Shown one piece after another: positions 56,597 through 64,000 of a stretch of 64,000 bases of DNA. Numbering within the stretch: the first letter of the stretch is position 1; each line of letters starts with the position of its first letter. The position numbers and the translations under genes were made by a program. The stretch comes from Naasia lichenicola. GTDB lineage: Bacteria > Actinomycetota > Actinomycetes > Actinomycetales > Microbacteriaceae. The stretch is taken from NCBI RefSeq assembly GCF_004801885.1, contig NZ_SSSM01000003.1, positions 248,001 through 312,000 on the forward strand, in the 5' to 3' direction. The notes under the pieces were generated by a model. It saw nothing but the letters and a program-made list of their open reading frames with translations, was not told the DNA's origin and did no database searches.

Positions 56597-57550
56597 TCAG
56601 GCGAAGATGAGGTACAGCGCGTAGGCCACGGCGGCCGACGGGAGGATCGAATCGAGGCGATCGAGGAATCCCCCGTGGCCGGGCAGCCATGAGCTGATGT
56701 CCTTGATGCCGAGGTCGCGCTTGATCAGCGACTCGGTCAGGTCGCCGACGGTGGCCGATCCGACGAGCACGAGTGCCATGAGGATGCCGAAGTACCAGGG
56801 CTCGTCGAGCAGGAAGATCGAGGCGGGGATGGCGGCCGCCATCGCGAACACGACGGATCCGCCGAAGCCCTCCCAGGTCTTGTTCGGGCTGATCCTCGGC
56901 GCCATCTTGTGCTTGCCGAAGTTCAGCCCGCTGACATAGGCGCCGATGTCGACGAACACGACTACCACCAAGAAGGTGATGGTCCACCACCGGCCGTTCG
57001 GATGCGCGGCCAGGGCGACCGCGCAGCTGGCCAGAAGGGTCAAGTAGAGCTGGATGAAGGCGCCGGCGCCGAGGTCCTTCCACAGATCCGACCGCGAGGT
57101 CCCGCGCGCGGTCGTGACCGCCTCGACCAGACGCCAGACCGTGACGAAGACGATCGCTCCGAGCACTCCCCAGAACTGACCCGAGCCGGTGAAGAGGAAG
57201 GCGAGCGGCATCACCAGGATGCCGGCGATCACCGAGGGGATGCGCGGCACGTCGCGGCCGGCATGCCGCAACGCGCTCGCCAGCTCGGTCGTGGCGAAGG
57301 TGATCAGCACAGCCACCACGACGAGGAACAGTGCCGGGATGAACAGCAGGCTCGCGAGCATGGACACGCCGAGCAGGACGCCGAAGACGATGGCGGACAG
57401 CAGGTTGCGTCCGCTCCGCTGGTTGATCCGCTCCTGGGCCTCGTCGAAGTGCTCGCGGGTGGCCTTGACCTGTGCCTGCAGCTCGGCGCGCCGATTCTCG
57501 ATCTGCGACTGCAGCTCGGAGCGGCTGCGTCGACGCCCCCCGTCAGCCAT
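56597..57550 (-). CDS. cdsA: Phosphatidate cytidylyltransferase
   Basis: A 317-residue CDP-diacylglycerol synthase, integral to the membrane, making CDP-diacylglycerol from CTP and phosphatidate for phospholipid synthesis. The first 70 residues are hydrophilic and coiled-coil-like (SELQSQIENRRAELQAQVKA). About eight helices follow. The family signature SLIKRDLGIKDISSWLPGHG continues into GFLDRLDS near residue 285. Its ATG overlaps the frr stop by one base (TGATG), so translation is coupled. It ends 46 nt before the window's DivIVA gene start. Confidence 0.93.
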   Translation of the reverse strand: MADGGRRRSRSELQSQIENRRAELQAQVKATREHFDEAQERINQRSGRNLLSAIVFGVLLGVSMLASLLFIPALFLVVVAVLITFATTELASALRHAGRDVPRIPSVIAGILVMPLAFLFTGSGQFWGVLGAIVFVTVWRLVEAVTTARGTSRSDLWKDLGAGAFIQLYLTLLASCAVALAAHPNGRWWTITFLVVVVFVDIGAYVSGLNFGKHKMAPRISPNKTWEGFGGSVVFAMAAAIPASIFLLDEPWYFGILMALVLVGSATVGDLTESLIKRDLGIKDISSWLPGHGGFLDRLDSILPSAAVAYALYLIFA

Positions 57551-58104
57551 CAGATCTCGAGGAGTTCGGCTTCTTTGCGCTTGAGAGCGTCTTCGATGGC
57601 GTCGACATGCGTCTTGGTGATCGCCTCGAGATCCTTCTCGCCGCGTGCGATCTCGTCCTCGCCGATCTCGCTCTTCAGCGCTTCGAGGTCGTCCTTGGCG
57701 CGCCGACGGATGTTGCGGATCGAGACTTTGGCGTCCTCGCCCTTGCCACGTGCCACCTTGACGAACTCCTTGCGGCGGTCCTGGGTCAGCTCGGGGATGG
57801 TGACGCGGATGATGTTGCCGTCGTTCGATGGGCTCGCACCGAGGTTGGGGTTGGAGACGATCGCCTTCTCGATCTCCTTGATCGCGCTCTTGTCGTACGG
57901 AGTGATGATCATCATCCGAGCCTCGGGGGTCTGCAGCGAGGCGAGCTGCCCGAGGGGCGTCGGAGTGCCGTAGTACTCGACGTTGAGGCGCTGGAAGAGC
58001 AGCGGGTTGATGCGGCCGGTCCGGACGTTGGCGAAGTCGTCCTTGGCCGCCTCGACCGCCTTCTTCATCCGGTCGGTCGTCTCGGACAGCACATCCGCGA
58101 TCAC
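57550..58104 (-). CDS. frr: Ribosome recycling factor
   Basis: A 184-residue RRF that frees ribosomes after termination. It begins [21 protein letters not shown], then [21 protein letters not shown], the classic PLGQLAS and [15 protein letters not shown] at the end, and a terminal [14 protein letters not shown] helix. The GTG start has AAGGAG 6 nt before it. A minus-strand TAGAAT at 58135-58140 could be a -10 with a leader of about 23 nt. cdsA starts within its stop codon. Confidence 0.97.
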   Translation of the reverse strand: MIADVLSETTDRMKKAVEAAKDDFANVRTGRINPLLFQRLNVEYYGTPTPLGQLASLQTPEARMMIITPYDKSAIKEIEKAIVSNPNLGASPSNDGNIIRVTIPELTQDRRKEFVKVARGKGEDAKVSIRNIRRRAKDDLEALKSEIGEDEIARGEKDLEAITKTHVDAIEDALKRKEAELLEI

Positions 58105-58134
58105 AGGAGCTCCTTCGTATCTGTAGCGCTGATC

Positions 58135-58140
58135 ATTCTA
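58135..58140 (-). promoter_or_regulatory. Candidate -10 box (TAGAAT) of frr-cdsA
   Basis: Minus-strand TAGAAT, close to the consensus, 30 nt before the frr GTG. Transcription from pyrH may also reach frr. Confidence 0.4.
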
Positions 58141-58205
58141 GGCCGCGCCCCCGACCGCACCCTCCGGGCGGCGGGGCCACCCGAGGCGAGCGCGACCGGT
58201 TCGGA

Positions 58206-58922
58206 TCAGGCGTGGACCAGCGTGCCGATGGGCACGAGTCCGCTGATGGCGCCGCTCACGTGGCCGTCTCCGTCGATGCCGAAGACGATCATGTCCATGC
58301 CGTTGTCCATGCAGAGGCTGAACGCGGTCGAGTCGACCACCTTGAGCCCCTTCTGCAGGGCTTCGAGGTAGGTGACCTTCTCGAGCTTGACCGCGGTCGG
58401 ATCGGTGCGCGGGTCGGCGGAGTAGACCCCGTCGACGCCGTTCTTCGCGACCAGCACGACATCGGCGCGGATCTCGAGCGCCCGCTGGGCGGCGACGGTG
58501 TCGGTGGAGAAGTAGGGAAGTCCGGCGCCGGCGCCGAAGATGACGACGCGGCCCTTCTCGAGGTGCCGGATGGCGCGGCGCGGGATGTAGGGCTCGGCGA
58601 CCTGGGTCATCGAGATCGCGGACTGCACGCGGGTCTCGGCGCCGGCCTGCTCGAGGAAGTCCTGCAGCGCGAGAGCGTTCATCACGGTGCCGAGCATGCC
58701 CATGTAGTCGGCACGGCTGCGCTCCATGCCCTCCTGCTGCAGCTGTGCTCCGCGGAAGAAGTTGCCGCCGCCGACGACGATCGCGATCTCGACGGTCTTG
58801 GCCGCCTCCGCGATCTCGCGCGCGAGAGCACTCACCACCTCGGGGTCGACACCGAGTGCGCCGTTGCCGAACGCCTCTCCAGACAGCTTGAGCAGTACCC
58901 GTCGTTTCTCACCGGCGGTCAT
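58206..58922 (-). CDS. pyrH: UMP kinase
   Basis: A 238-residue uridylate kinase of the bacterial amino-acid-kinase type. [26 protein letters not shown] and [21 protein letters not shown] are the usual landmarks. It makes UDP from UMP for nucleotide and cell-wall sugar synthesis. AGGAGG lies 6 nt before ATG 58922, so this start is preferred over the in-frame ATG 58928, which would abut the ribosome binding site. It lies 172 nt downstream of tsf, with a family D element and a hairpin between. Confidence 0.96.
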   Translation of the reverse strand: MTAGEKRRVLLKLSGEAFGNGALGVDPEVVSALAREIAEAAKTVEIAIVVGGGNFFRGAQLQQEGMERSRADYMGMLGTVMNALALQDFLEQAGAETRVQSAISMTQVAEPYIPRRAIRHLEKGRVVIFGAGAGLPYFSTDTVAAQRALEIRADVVLVAKNGVDGVYSADPRTDPTAVKLEKVTYLEALQKGLKVVDSTAFSLCMDNGMDMIVFGIDGDGHVSGAISGLVPIGTLVHA

Positions 58923-58962
58923 GTGCATCCTCCTAAGGCCCGGACAAGGCTACCGGAACGCG

Positions 58963-58997
58963 GAAGCGCCCCCATCCGCGGAGGATGGAGGCGCTTC
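58963..58997. terminator. Hairpin between tsf and pyrH
   Basis: GAAGCGCC (58963-58970) pairs with 58990-58997 and CCATCC with GGATGG inside. Placed after tsf and the family D element on the minus strand. The T-run is poor. Confidence 0.45.
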
Positions 58998-59017
58998 TGT
59001 CCCGCGCGTTGCGGGGG

Positions 59018-59090
59018 CTTCGAGACGCGGCGCAAGCATGCGCCGCTCCTCAGCCTTCGCCGCTGCAACGCTGGCGCGTTGCGGGCGGCT
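59018..59090. repeat. Two-hairpin dispersed element, family D, copy 2
   Basis: Hairpin 1 is GCGGCGC/GCGCCGC around AAGCAT (59027-59046); hairpin 2 is GCCGC, GCAACGC, loop TGGC, GCGTTGC, GCGGC (59060-59089). Linkers TTCGAGACG and CTCCTCA match copy 1, while paired bases differ in a compensating way. It ends next to the tsf stop. Confidence 0.8.
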
Positions 59091-59093
59091 CGG

Positions 59094-59921
59094 CTAGGCG
59101 CCGACCTTGAAGCGCTTGAACTCGCTGACGGTCAGGCCGGCGTCGGCGAGGACCTTGCCGACGGAGAGCTTGTTGTCGCGGGCGTAGTCCTGCTCGAGCA
59201 GGGCGACCTGCTTGAAGTAGGACTGCAGGCGGCCCTGGACGATCTTCGGCAGCGCGGCCTCGGGCTTGCCCTCGTTGCGGCTGATCTCCTCGACCACGCG
59301 ACGCTCGTTCTCGACGTCGCTCTCGGGGACGTCGTCCTTGCCGAGGTAGATGGGGTCGGCGAACGAGATGTGCTGGGCGACACCGCGGGCGGTGTCCGCG
59401 TCGTCGCCTGTGTACGAGACGACGACGCCGATCTGCGGAGGCAGGTCCGCGTTGGTCTTGTGCAGGTAGATCGAGAACTTCGATCCGGCGATGCGGGCGA
59501 CCTTGCGAAGCTCCACCTTCTCGCCGATGATCGCCGCGGCGTCATCGATGATCTGGGCGACGGTCTGGCCGTCCTTCGTCACGGCGAGGGCGGCATCCAC
59601 CGTCTCGGCGCCCGACTCGGCGATCGCCTGGAGCACCGTGTTGCCGAGGCCGATGAAGCGCTCGTTCTTCGCCACGAAGTCGGTCTCGCAGGCGAGTTCG
59701 ATGAGGGTGACTGCGGTCGCGCTCTCCTGGGCGGCGATGAGGCCCTCGCTCGTTGAGCGGTCGGCACGCTTCGCGTTGCCCTTCGCTCCCTTCAGGCGGA
59801 GGATCTCGACGGCCTTCTCGATGTCGCCATCGGCCTCGACGAGAGCGTTCTTGGTGTCGACCATTCCGGTGCCGAGGCGCTCGCGCAGCGCCTTCACGTC
59901 CTGCAGGCTCACAGTGGCCAT
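59094..59921 (-). CDS. tsf: Elongation factor Ts
   Basis: A 275-residue EF-Ts, which exchanges GDP for GTP on EF-Tu. The N-terminal UBA-like domain reads LQDVKALRERLGTGMVDTKN, with the conserved LRxxTGxGMxD-like motif, followed by VTLIELACETDFVAKNERF, the EF-Tu-contacting segment. Length matches actinobacterial proteins. AAGGAG lies 7 nt before the ATG. It is 173 nt downstream of rpsB, as usual in this order, with a hairpin in between. Confidence 0.97.
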   Translation of the reverse strand: MATVSLQDVKALRERLGTGMVDTKNALVEADGDIEKAVEILRLKGAKGNAKRADRSTSEGLIAAQESATAVTLIELACETDFVAKNERFIGLGNTVLQAIAESGAETVDAALAVTKDGQTVAQIIDDAAAIIGEKVELRKVARIAGSKFSIYLHKTNADLPPQIGVVVSYTGDDADTARGVAQHISFADPIYLGKDDVPESDVENERRVVEEISRNEGKPEAALPKIVQGRLQSYFKQVALLEQDYARDNKLSVGKVLADAGLTVSEFKRFKVGA

Positions 59922-60026
59922 GCTTCAACTCCTTGTGTCTGTTGCTGGGTGCCTGAATCAGGCATCTCTTCTGGCATTGTTCTGGCTTCGTTCGTGATGC
60001 GCCGACCGGAGCCGACTCACGCGGAA

Positions 60027-60056
60027 GCGGTGAGCGTCCGTCTGGACCCTCACCGC
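60027..60056. terminator. Hairpin between rpsB and tsf
   Basis: GCGGTGAG (60027-60034) pairs with 60049-60056, with GTCC/GGAC inside and loop GTCT; 12 bp in all. It lies about 40 nt behind rpsB and may lower read-through into tsf. Confidence 0.5.
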
Positions 60057-60094
60057 CTCCGTTCGTTCATGATCCGCAGATCAGGGCTGACTGC

Positions 60095-61207
60095 TCAGGC
60101 CTTGTCGGCGTCTGCCTTCTTGGCCGGGGCCTTCTTGGCGGGCTTCTTCTCGGCGGGAGTGGCAGCAGCCTCTTCCTTCGCCTCGACCTCGGCGTCGGTC
60201 TCGGGCGCGTGGTGGATGACGACGCTCTCGTCGGCCTGCGCTGCGAGGTCGGCCTCTGCTTCGGCGTCGGCGTCGTTCTCCTCGACGGGCAGCGGGGCGC
60301 TGTCCTCGGCGAGGGTCTCGGCGGCGACGTCGTCGGCGGTGGCGCCGGCCTCGACGTTGTCGTTCGAATCGGGCGACGAGGTGACCTCGGCGTCCGCGAC
60401 GACCTCATCGCTCACGGCGGAGGCCTCGACGACGGGCTCATCAGCCGTGGTGCCGGCCTCGAGGAGCTCGCGCTCCCACTCGGCCAGCGGCTCGGCGGGC
60501 TCCTGCTCGGACGAACCCTGGTGGCGCTGGATCAGGCCCTCGGCCGCGGCGTCGGCGATGATCCGGGTGAGCAGGGCGACGGAGCGGATCGCGTCGTCGT
60601 TGCCGGGGATCGGGTAGGCCAGCTCGTCGGGGTCGGCGTTCGTGTCGAGGATGCCGATGACCGGGATGCCGAGCTTCTTGGCCTCATCGATCGCGAGGTG
60701 CTCGCGCTTGGAGTCGATGACCCAGATCGCGGAGGGCGTGCGGGTCAGGTTGCGGATACCGCCGAGGGTCTTCTCCAGCTTGTCGCGCTCGCGACGCTGG
60801 ATGAGGAGCTCCTTCTTGGTGAAGCCGCGGGTCGTGTCGTCGAAGTCGACGAGGTCGAGCTCCTTGAGGCGGTTCAGACGCTTGTGCACCGTCTGGAAGT
60901 TGGTGAGCAGACCGCCGAGCCAGCGCTGGTTGACGTAGGGCTGGCCGACGCGGATCGCCTGCTCGGCGATGGCCTCCTGCGCCTGCTTCTTGGTTCCGAC
61001 GAACAGGATGGTGCCGCCGTGGGCGACCGTCTCCTTGGCGAACTCGTACGCCTTGTCGATGTAGGCGAGCGACTGCTGCAGGTCGATGATGTGGATGCCG
61101 CTGCGCTCGGTCAGGATGAAGCGCTTGACTTTCGGGTTCCAGCGGCGGGTCTGGTGCCCGAAGTGCACGCCGCTGTCGAGCAGCTGGCGGATGGTGACGA
61201 CGGCCAT
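60095..61207 (-). CDS. rpsB: 30S ribosomal protein S2 with long C-terminal tail
   Basis: A 370-residue S2, about 100-120 residues longer than usual. The conserved body starts [20 protein letters not shown] and includes [32 protein letters not shown] and the end near [10 protein letters not shown]. The rest (about residues 235-370) is acidic and low-complexity, ending in a Lys/Ala part ([18 protein letters not shown]). Such tails are common on S2 in Microbacteriaceae. AAGGAG lies 8 nt before the ATG. A minus-strand TAACCT at 61433-61438 is a possible -10 with a long leader. Confidence 0.97.
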   Translation of the reverse strand: MAVVTIRQLLDSGVHFGHQTRRWNPKVKRFILTERSGIHIIDLQQSLAYIDKAYEFAKETVAHGGTILFVGTKKQAQEAIAEQAIRVGQPYVNQRWLGGLLTNFQTVHKRLNRLKELDLVDFDDTTRGFTKKELLIQRRERDKLEKTLGGIRNLTRTPSAIWVIDSKREHLAIDEAKKLGIPVIGILDTNADPDELAYPIPGNDDAIRSVALLTRIIADAAAEGLIQRHQGSSEQEPAEPLAEWERELLEAGTTADEPVVEASAVSDEVVADAEVTSSPDSNDNVEAGATADDVAAETLAEDSAPLPVEENDADAEAEADLAAQADESVVIHHAPETDAEVEAKEEAAATPAEKKPAKKAPAKKADADKA

Positions 61208-61542
61208 GGCCGTTCTCCTTCTCTTGGCGCACGGCCGCGCGAATGCGCGGCGCGAGGCCGATTCGGTTGTTCCCGCGTGCCGGTCGGCCGCGGAGCCTGG
61301 TGCCCGACACGCATCCGCCTCATCCGCTCGTGACGAGCTTCGAAGACCGCTGGATGCTGGTGCCGCGACTCGGGCCTGGGGCCGTGTCGCAGAGGGCACG
61401 CGAAGTCACCCCGCAAGCGAGGTGCATGAAGAAGGTTACCAGGATCCGGGTCGGCGCATACCCCACCGCGAGATGCCCATTTCTGCCGCTCGGAAGGCCT
61501 TCCAGGCGGCAGAACTGGGCAACTCGCGCCGAATCTGTCGAG
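61208..61542. promoter_or_regulatory. Upstream region of rpsB, 335 nt
   Basis: It contains a candidate -10 (TAACCT, minus strand, 61433-61438) for rpsB-tsf and the family A hairpin at 61474-61521, which terminates the sugar porter gene. The leader of about 220 nt between them is GC-rich with no recognised ribosomal-protein leader motif. Nothing else is seen. Confidence 0.4.
61474..61521. terminator. Hairpin repeat, family A, copy 3
   Basis: TGCCCATTTCTGCCGC (61474-61489) pairs with 61506-61521 with one mismatch; the loop (TCGGAA...TCCAG) resembles that of copy 2. It lies 22 nt beyond the sugar porter stop on the minus strand, as a terminator. Confidence 0.75.
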
Positions 61543-63054
61543 CTAGGTCGTCGCGGCGGCCTTCTTCTTGGACCGGCCGAAGACGAGGCCGCCGACATCC
61601 TCGAGCTTGACGCCCTTCGTCTCGGGCACGAAGAAGAAGACGAAGAAGAACGACAGCGCGGCGAACGCGGCGTACAGGCCGTAGGCGAGCACGAGCGACA
61701 GCTCCGAGATGGCCGGGAAGGAGACCGTGATCAGGAAGTTCGCTATCCACTGCGCGGATGCGGCGACCCCGAGCGCCTTGGCGCGGATGCGGTTGGGGAA
61801 GATCTCGCCGAGCAGCACCCAGACCAGCGGGCCCCAGGTGGCGCCGAACGCGACGACGAAGCCGTTGGCGGCGAGCAGGGCGATGATCCCCCACGGCGCG
61901 GGCAGGCTGACCGCGTCGCCGTCGGTCTGCGCCTGGCTGAACGAGACGGCCATCAGACCGAGGGTGACCGCCATCGCCGCGGAGCCGACGATGAGCATCG
62001 GGCGGCGCCCCACCTTGTCGACGAAGGCGATCGCGATGAAGGTGACCGCCACGTTGATCACCGAGGAGATGACCGAGATGAGGAACGAGTCTTTGAAGCC
62101 GACGGCGTTCCAGAGGGTCGTCGAGTAGTAGAAGATCACGTTGATCCCGACGAACTGCTGGAAGACCGAGAGGGCGAGCCCGATCCACACGACGGGAGCG
62201 AGGCCGAGAGCGGAGCCGCGGAGGGTCGCCTTCTTCTCGTTCTCCCTGTCCTCATCGATCGACTTGCGGATGCGCGCGACCTCCTCCTTCACCTCGGCCT
62301 TGGGGACGACGGTCGTGATCACGCCGGTCGCAGTCTCGGTGTCGCCCTTGGCGAGCAGGTAGCGCGGCGACTCGGGCAGCCGGAGGGCGAGGATGCCGTA
62401 GACCACGGACGGGATGACGCCGACGAGGAACATCCAGCGCCAGGCCTCGAGTCCGAGGAGGATCTGCGAGGCGCCGTCCTTGCCGTCGAAGCCGGCCAGC
62501 AGCGCGTCGGAGAGCAGCGCCGCGAAGATGCCGATGGTGATCGCGAGCTGCTGGAACGAGGCGAGCCGTCCGCGCACCAGCGCGGGCACGACCTCGGCGA
62601 TGTAGGTGGGCGCCACGACCGACGCGATGCCGATGCCCAGACCGCCGATGACCCGCCAGACCATGAAGTCGACGACGCCGAACGCCAGTGCGGCGCCGAC
62701 GGAGCTGACGAAGAAGAGGATCGCGCCGATGAGCATCACCCGCAGTCGGCCGAACCGGTCGGCGAGGTTGCCGGCGAGGTATGCGCCGACAGCGCAGCCG
62801 AGCAGCGCGATCGCGACGGCGAAGCCCTGGATGAACGCGGTCAGGCCGAACTGCTCGCCGATCGCGTCGACGGCCCCGTTGATGACCGAGGAGTCGAAGC
62901 CGAACAGGAAGCCGCCGACGGCCGCGGCGAGGGCGAGCGCGGTGACCCGTCGCCGGATCTTGGGATCGACATCCGCGGTCGACGGCGTTCCGCCTGACTG
63001 ACCTGTCGTCTGATCGTTCGACTTGCCGCTGGGGCGTTCGGCCGTTCCCGTCAT
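61543..63054 (-). CDS. Sugar porter (MFS) family transporter
   Basis: A 503-residue 12-helix sugar transporter. The first 45 residues are hydrophilic. Helix 1 is ALALAAAVGGFLFGFDSSVINGA. The family motifs ADRFGRLRVML (loop 2-3), WRVIGGLGIGIASVVAPTYIAE (with the Glu-Xaa-Xaa-Pro region), LPESPRYLLAKG and FQQFVGINVIFYYS at helix 7, and VDKVGRRP and FVPETKGVKLED are all intact. Sugar:proton symport is expected; the sugar is unknown. GTCAGGAG lies 6-9 nt before the ATG. It lies between rpsB and the M23 gene. Confidence 0.93.
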   Translation of the reverse strand: MTGTAERPSGKSNDQTTGQSGGTPSTADVDPKIRRRVTALALAAAVGGFLFGFDSSVINGAVDAIGEQFGLTAFIQGFAVAIALLGCAVGAYLAGNLADRFGRLRVMLIGAILFFVSSVGAALAFGVVDFMVWRVIGGLGIGIASVVAPTYIAEVVPALVRGRLASFQQLAITIGIFAALLSDALLAGFDGKDGASQILLGLEAWRWMFLVGVIPSVVYGILALRLPESPRYLLAKGDTETATGVITTVVPKAEVKEEVARIRKSIDEDRENEKKATLRGSALGLAPVVWIGLALSVFQQFVGINVIFYYSTTLWNAVGFKDSFLISVISSVINVAVTFIAIAFVDKVGRRPMLIVGSAAMAVTLGLMAVSFSQAQTDGDAVSLPAPWGIIALLAANGFVVAFGATWGPLVWVLLGEIFPNRIRAKALGVAASAQWIANFLITVSFPAISELSLVLAYGLYAAFAALSFFFVFFFVPETKGVKLEDVGGLVFGRSKKKAAATT

Positions 63055-63246
63055 CGGGTGCTCCTGACTCTCGATTTCATCCTGGCACCGACGCACCTCA
63101 ACGGGGGCGCGAAGTTGTCTGAATCCTCAAGGTGATCAGGGCGGCAGTGCCCGCCGGGCTGCGTCCACACCGGCGCATCGGCTCGAGTTGTGCACAGAAG
63201 GGATCGCGGCCACCCGGCGACTCGCATCGAGGACGACCATGGGCGG

Positions 63247-63786
63247 ATGACGAGCCTCTCCCGCATCGTTCGAGCCATCGGCGTCGGCGCCCTGATGGGC
63301 GGTCTTCTGGTCGTCAGCGGCGCGTCGCTGCCCGCCGACGCCGCCCGCCCGGGGTCGTGGCGATGGCCGGTGAGTGCTCCGCTGATCGTCGAACCGTACG
63401 ATCCGCCGGCTACCCGGTACGGAGCCGGACACCGCGGCGTGGACCTGGCGGCGGCGGTCGGCAGCTCGGTGGTCGCGCCCGCAGACGGGGTGATCTCGTT
63501 CGCCGGCACGGTGGGCGATCGTCCGGTGCTCTCTGTGGCGCACGGGAGCGGCCTGGTGTCGAGCTACGAGCCCGTCGCGGCTGTCGCGTCCGTCGGCACC
63601 GCGGTGCATGCCGGCGAGACCATCGGCACGATCGCCGCTGCGCCCGCGCACTGCAGCGACGGCTGCCTGCACTTCGGCGTCCGGCGGGACGGCGAATACC
63701 TCTCTCCCGTCGGGTTCATCGACGGGATTCCGCGAGCCGTGCTCCTGCCGATCGGCGGCGGCTGGCCACGATCTGCAGCACGGTGA
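63247..63786 (+). CDS. Secreted M23-type peptidase domain protein with altered active site
   Basis: A 179-residue protein with a signal peptide (IVRAIGVGALMGGLLVVSGAS) and a lysostaphin-type M23 domain. The first zinc motif is intact as H62 and D66 in GHRGVDLAAAVG. The second motif, usually HxH, reads C-L-H (C140, L141, H142 in SDGCLHFGVR): the zinc-binding last His is kept but the catalytic His is replaced by Cys. It may cut peptidoglycan poorly or act as a regulator or anchor. ATG 63247 begins just before the signal peptide. It lies between the sugar porter and xerC. Confidence 0.85.
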   Translation: MTSLSRIVRAIGVGALMGGLLVVSGASLPADAARPGSWRWPVSAPLIVEPYDPPATRYGAGHRGVDLAAAVGSSVVAPADGVISFAGTVGDRPVLSVAHGSGLVSSYEPVAAVASVGTAVHAGETIGTIAAAPAHCSDGCLHFGVRRDGEYLSPVGFIDGIPRAVLLPIGGGWPRSAAR

Positions 63787-63813
63787 TCGGCCATGGCGAG
63801 GGCGGTCGAGCGG

Positions 63814-64000
63814 TCAGGCCCGCGGATGCGCCTGCTGATATGCCGCCTTCAGCCGCTCGGCGGAGACATGCGTGTAGATCTGGGTCGTTCCGAGGCTCGC
63901 GTGGCCGAGGAGCTCCTGCACCGCGCGCAGATCCGCGCCTCCGTCGAGCAGATGCGTCGCGGCCGAGTGGCGGAGCGCGTGCGGCCCGGATGGGCCCGAT
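63814..64000 (-). CDS. xerC: Tyrosine recombinase XerC, C-terminal part
   Basis: The last 62 or so codons of a tyrosine recombinase, cut by the window edge. The sequence contains [20 protein letters not shown] and [20 protein letters not shown], which hold the catalytic His, Arg, second His region and the nucleophile Tyr of the family. It ends at TGA 63814-63816. In Microbacteriaceae xerC lies close to rpsB, so this is most likely the dif-site chromosome dimer recombinase and not an integron or phage integrase. Confidence 0.9.
   Translation of the reverse strand, partial: SGPSGPHALRHSAATHLLDGGADLRAVQELLGHASLGTTQIYTHVSAERLKAAYQQAHPRA

Noticed and set aside
63814-64000. Integrase of a mobile element at the right edge
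   Set aside because: The position near rpsB and the XerC-type C-terminus point to the housekeeping recombinase. No attachment-site duplication or phage gene is visible.

Overview
The window looks like chromosomal backbone from a high-GC Gram-positive actinobacterium, most likely a member of the Microbacteriaceae. The reasons are the GC-rich codon use, the many GTG starts, the -10 boxes of TAnnnT type sitting directly on start codons, the DivIVA-domain coiled-coil proteins, the block xerC / M23 peptidase / sugar porter / rpsB-tsf / pyrH-frr-cdsA, the GlgE maltosyltransferase and the long disordered tails on housekeeping proteins. No insertion sequence, prophage, CRISPR array, tRNA or rRNA was found.

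Layout. 1-5 kb: MBL-fold protein, a lone 2,4-diaminobutyrate aminotransferase (EctB-type), RidA, and an iron-sulfur bacterial photolyase. 5-11 kb: a MmyB-type regulator, an aldo/keto reductase, a MetY sulfhydrylase coupled to a CoA-binding protein, and a rhodanese. 11-16 kb: a putrescine oxidase / aldehyde dehydrogenase operon, a methyltransferase and an MFS exporter. 16-26 kb: PEP carboxylase, aldose epimerase, a 1003-residue kinase / M23-like / class III aminotransferase fusion resembling the hydroxylysine or ethanolamine phosphate kinase-plus-lyase pair, and secreted or hypothetical proteins. 27-32 kb: ligA, mnmA and a cysteine desulfurase (sulfur relay for tRNA thiolation). 32-44 kb: an alpha-glucan region with glgX, an alpha/beta-hydrolase/glycosyltransferase fusion, glgP, glgE and glgB. 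44-49 kb: an undecaprenyl-phosphate sugar transferase with a long leader, a C-rich structured RNA candidate, a DHA2 exporter, a thioredoxin-like/TPR protein and a membrane protein with an internal lipobox. 51-56 kb: a polar-type coiled-coil protein, AI-2E family permease, hydrolase, lytic transglycosylase and DivIVA protein. 56-64 kb: cdsA-frr-pyrH-tsf-rpsB, sugar porter, M23 protein and the end of xerC.

How the genes work together. GlgE and GlgB build and branch alpha-glucan, GlgP and GlgX take it apart. The desulfurase can feed sulfur to MnmA. Putrescine oxidase and its dehydrogenase would convert putrescine to GABA. EctB without EctA or EctC would deliver 2,4-diaminobutyrate, a cell-wall diamino acid in several Microbacteriaceae genera.

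The non-coding space carries the most unexplained structure: at least five families of dispersed palindromes, mostly at gene 3' ends, one showing compensatory changes between copies; a 40-bp tandem array; and a roughly 150-nt structured RNA candidate whose hairpin loops are runs of C. Thirteen genes carry a TAnnnT box 6-7 nt before the start codon, which points to leaderless mRNAs. All function calls come from reading the sequence; no database search was run.
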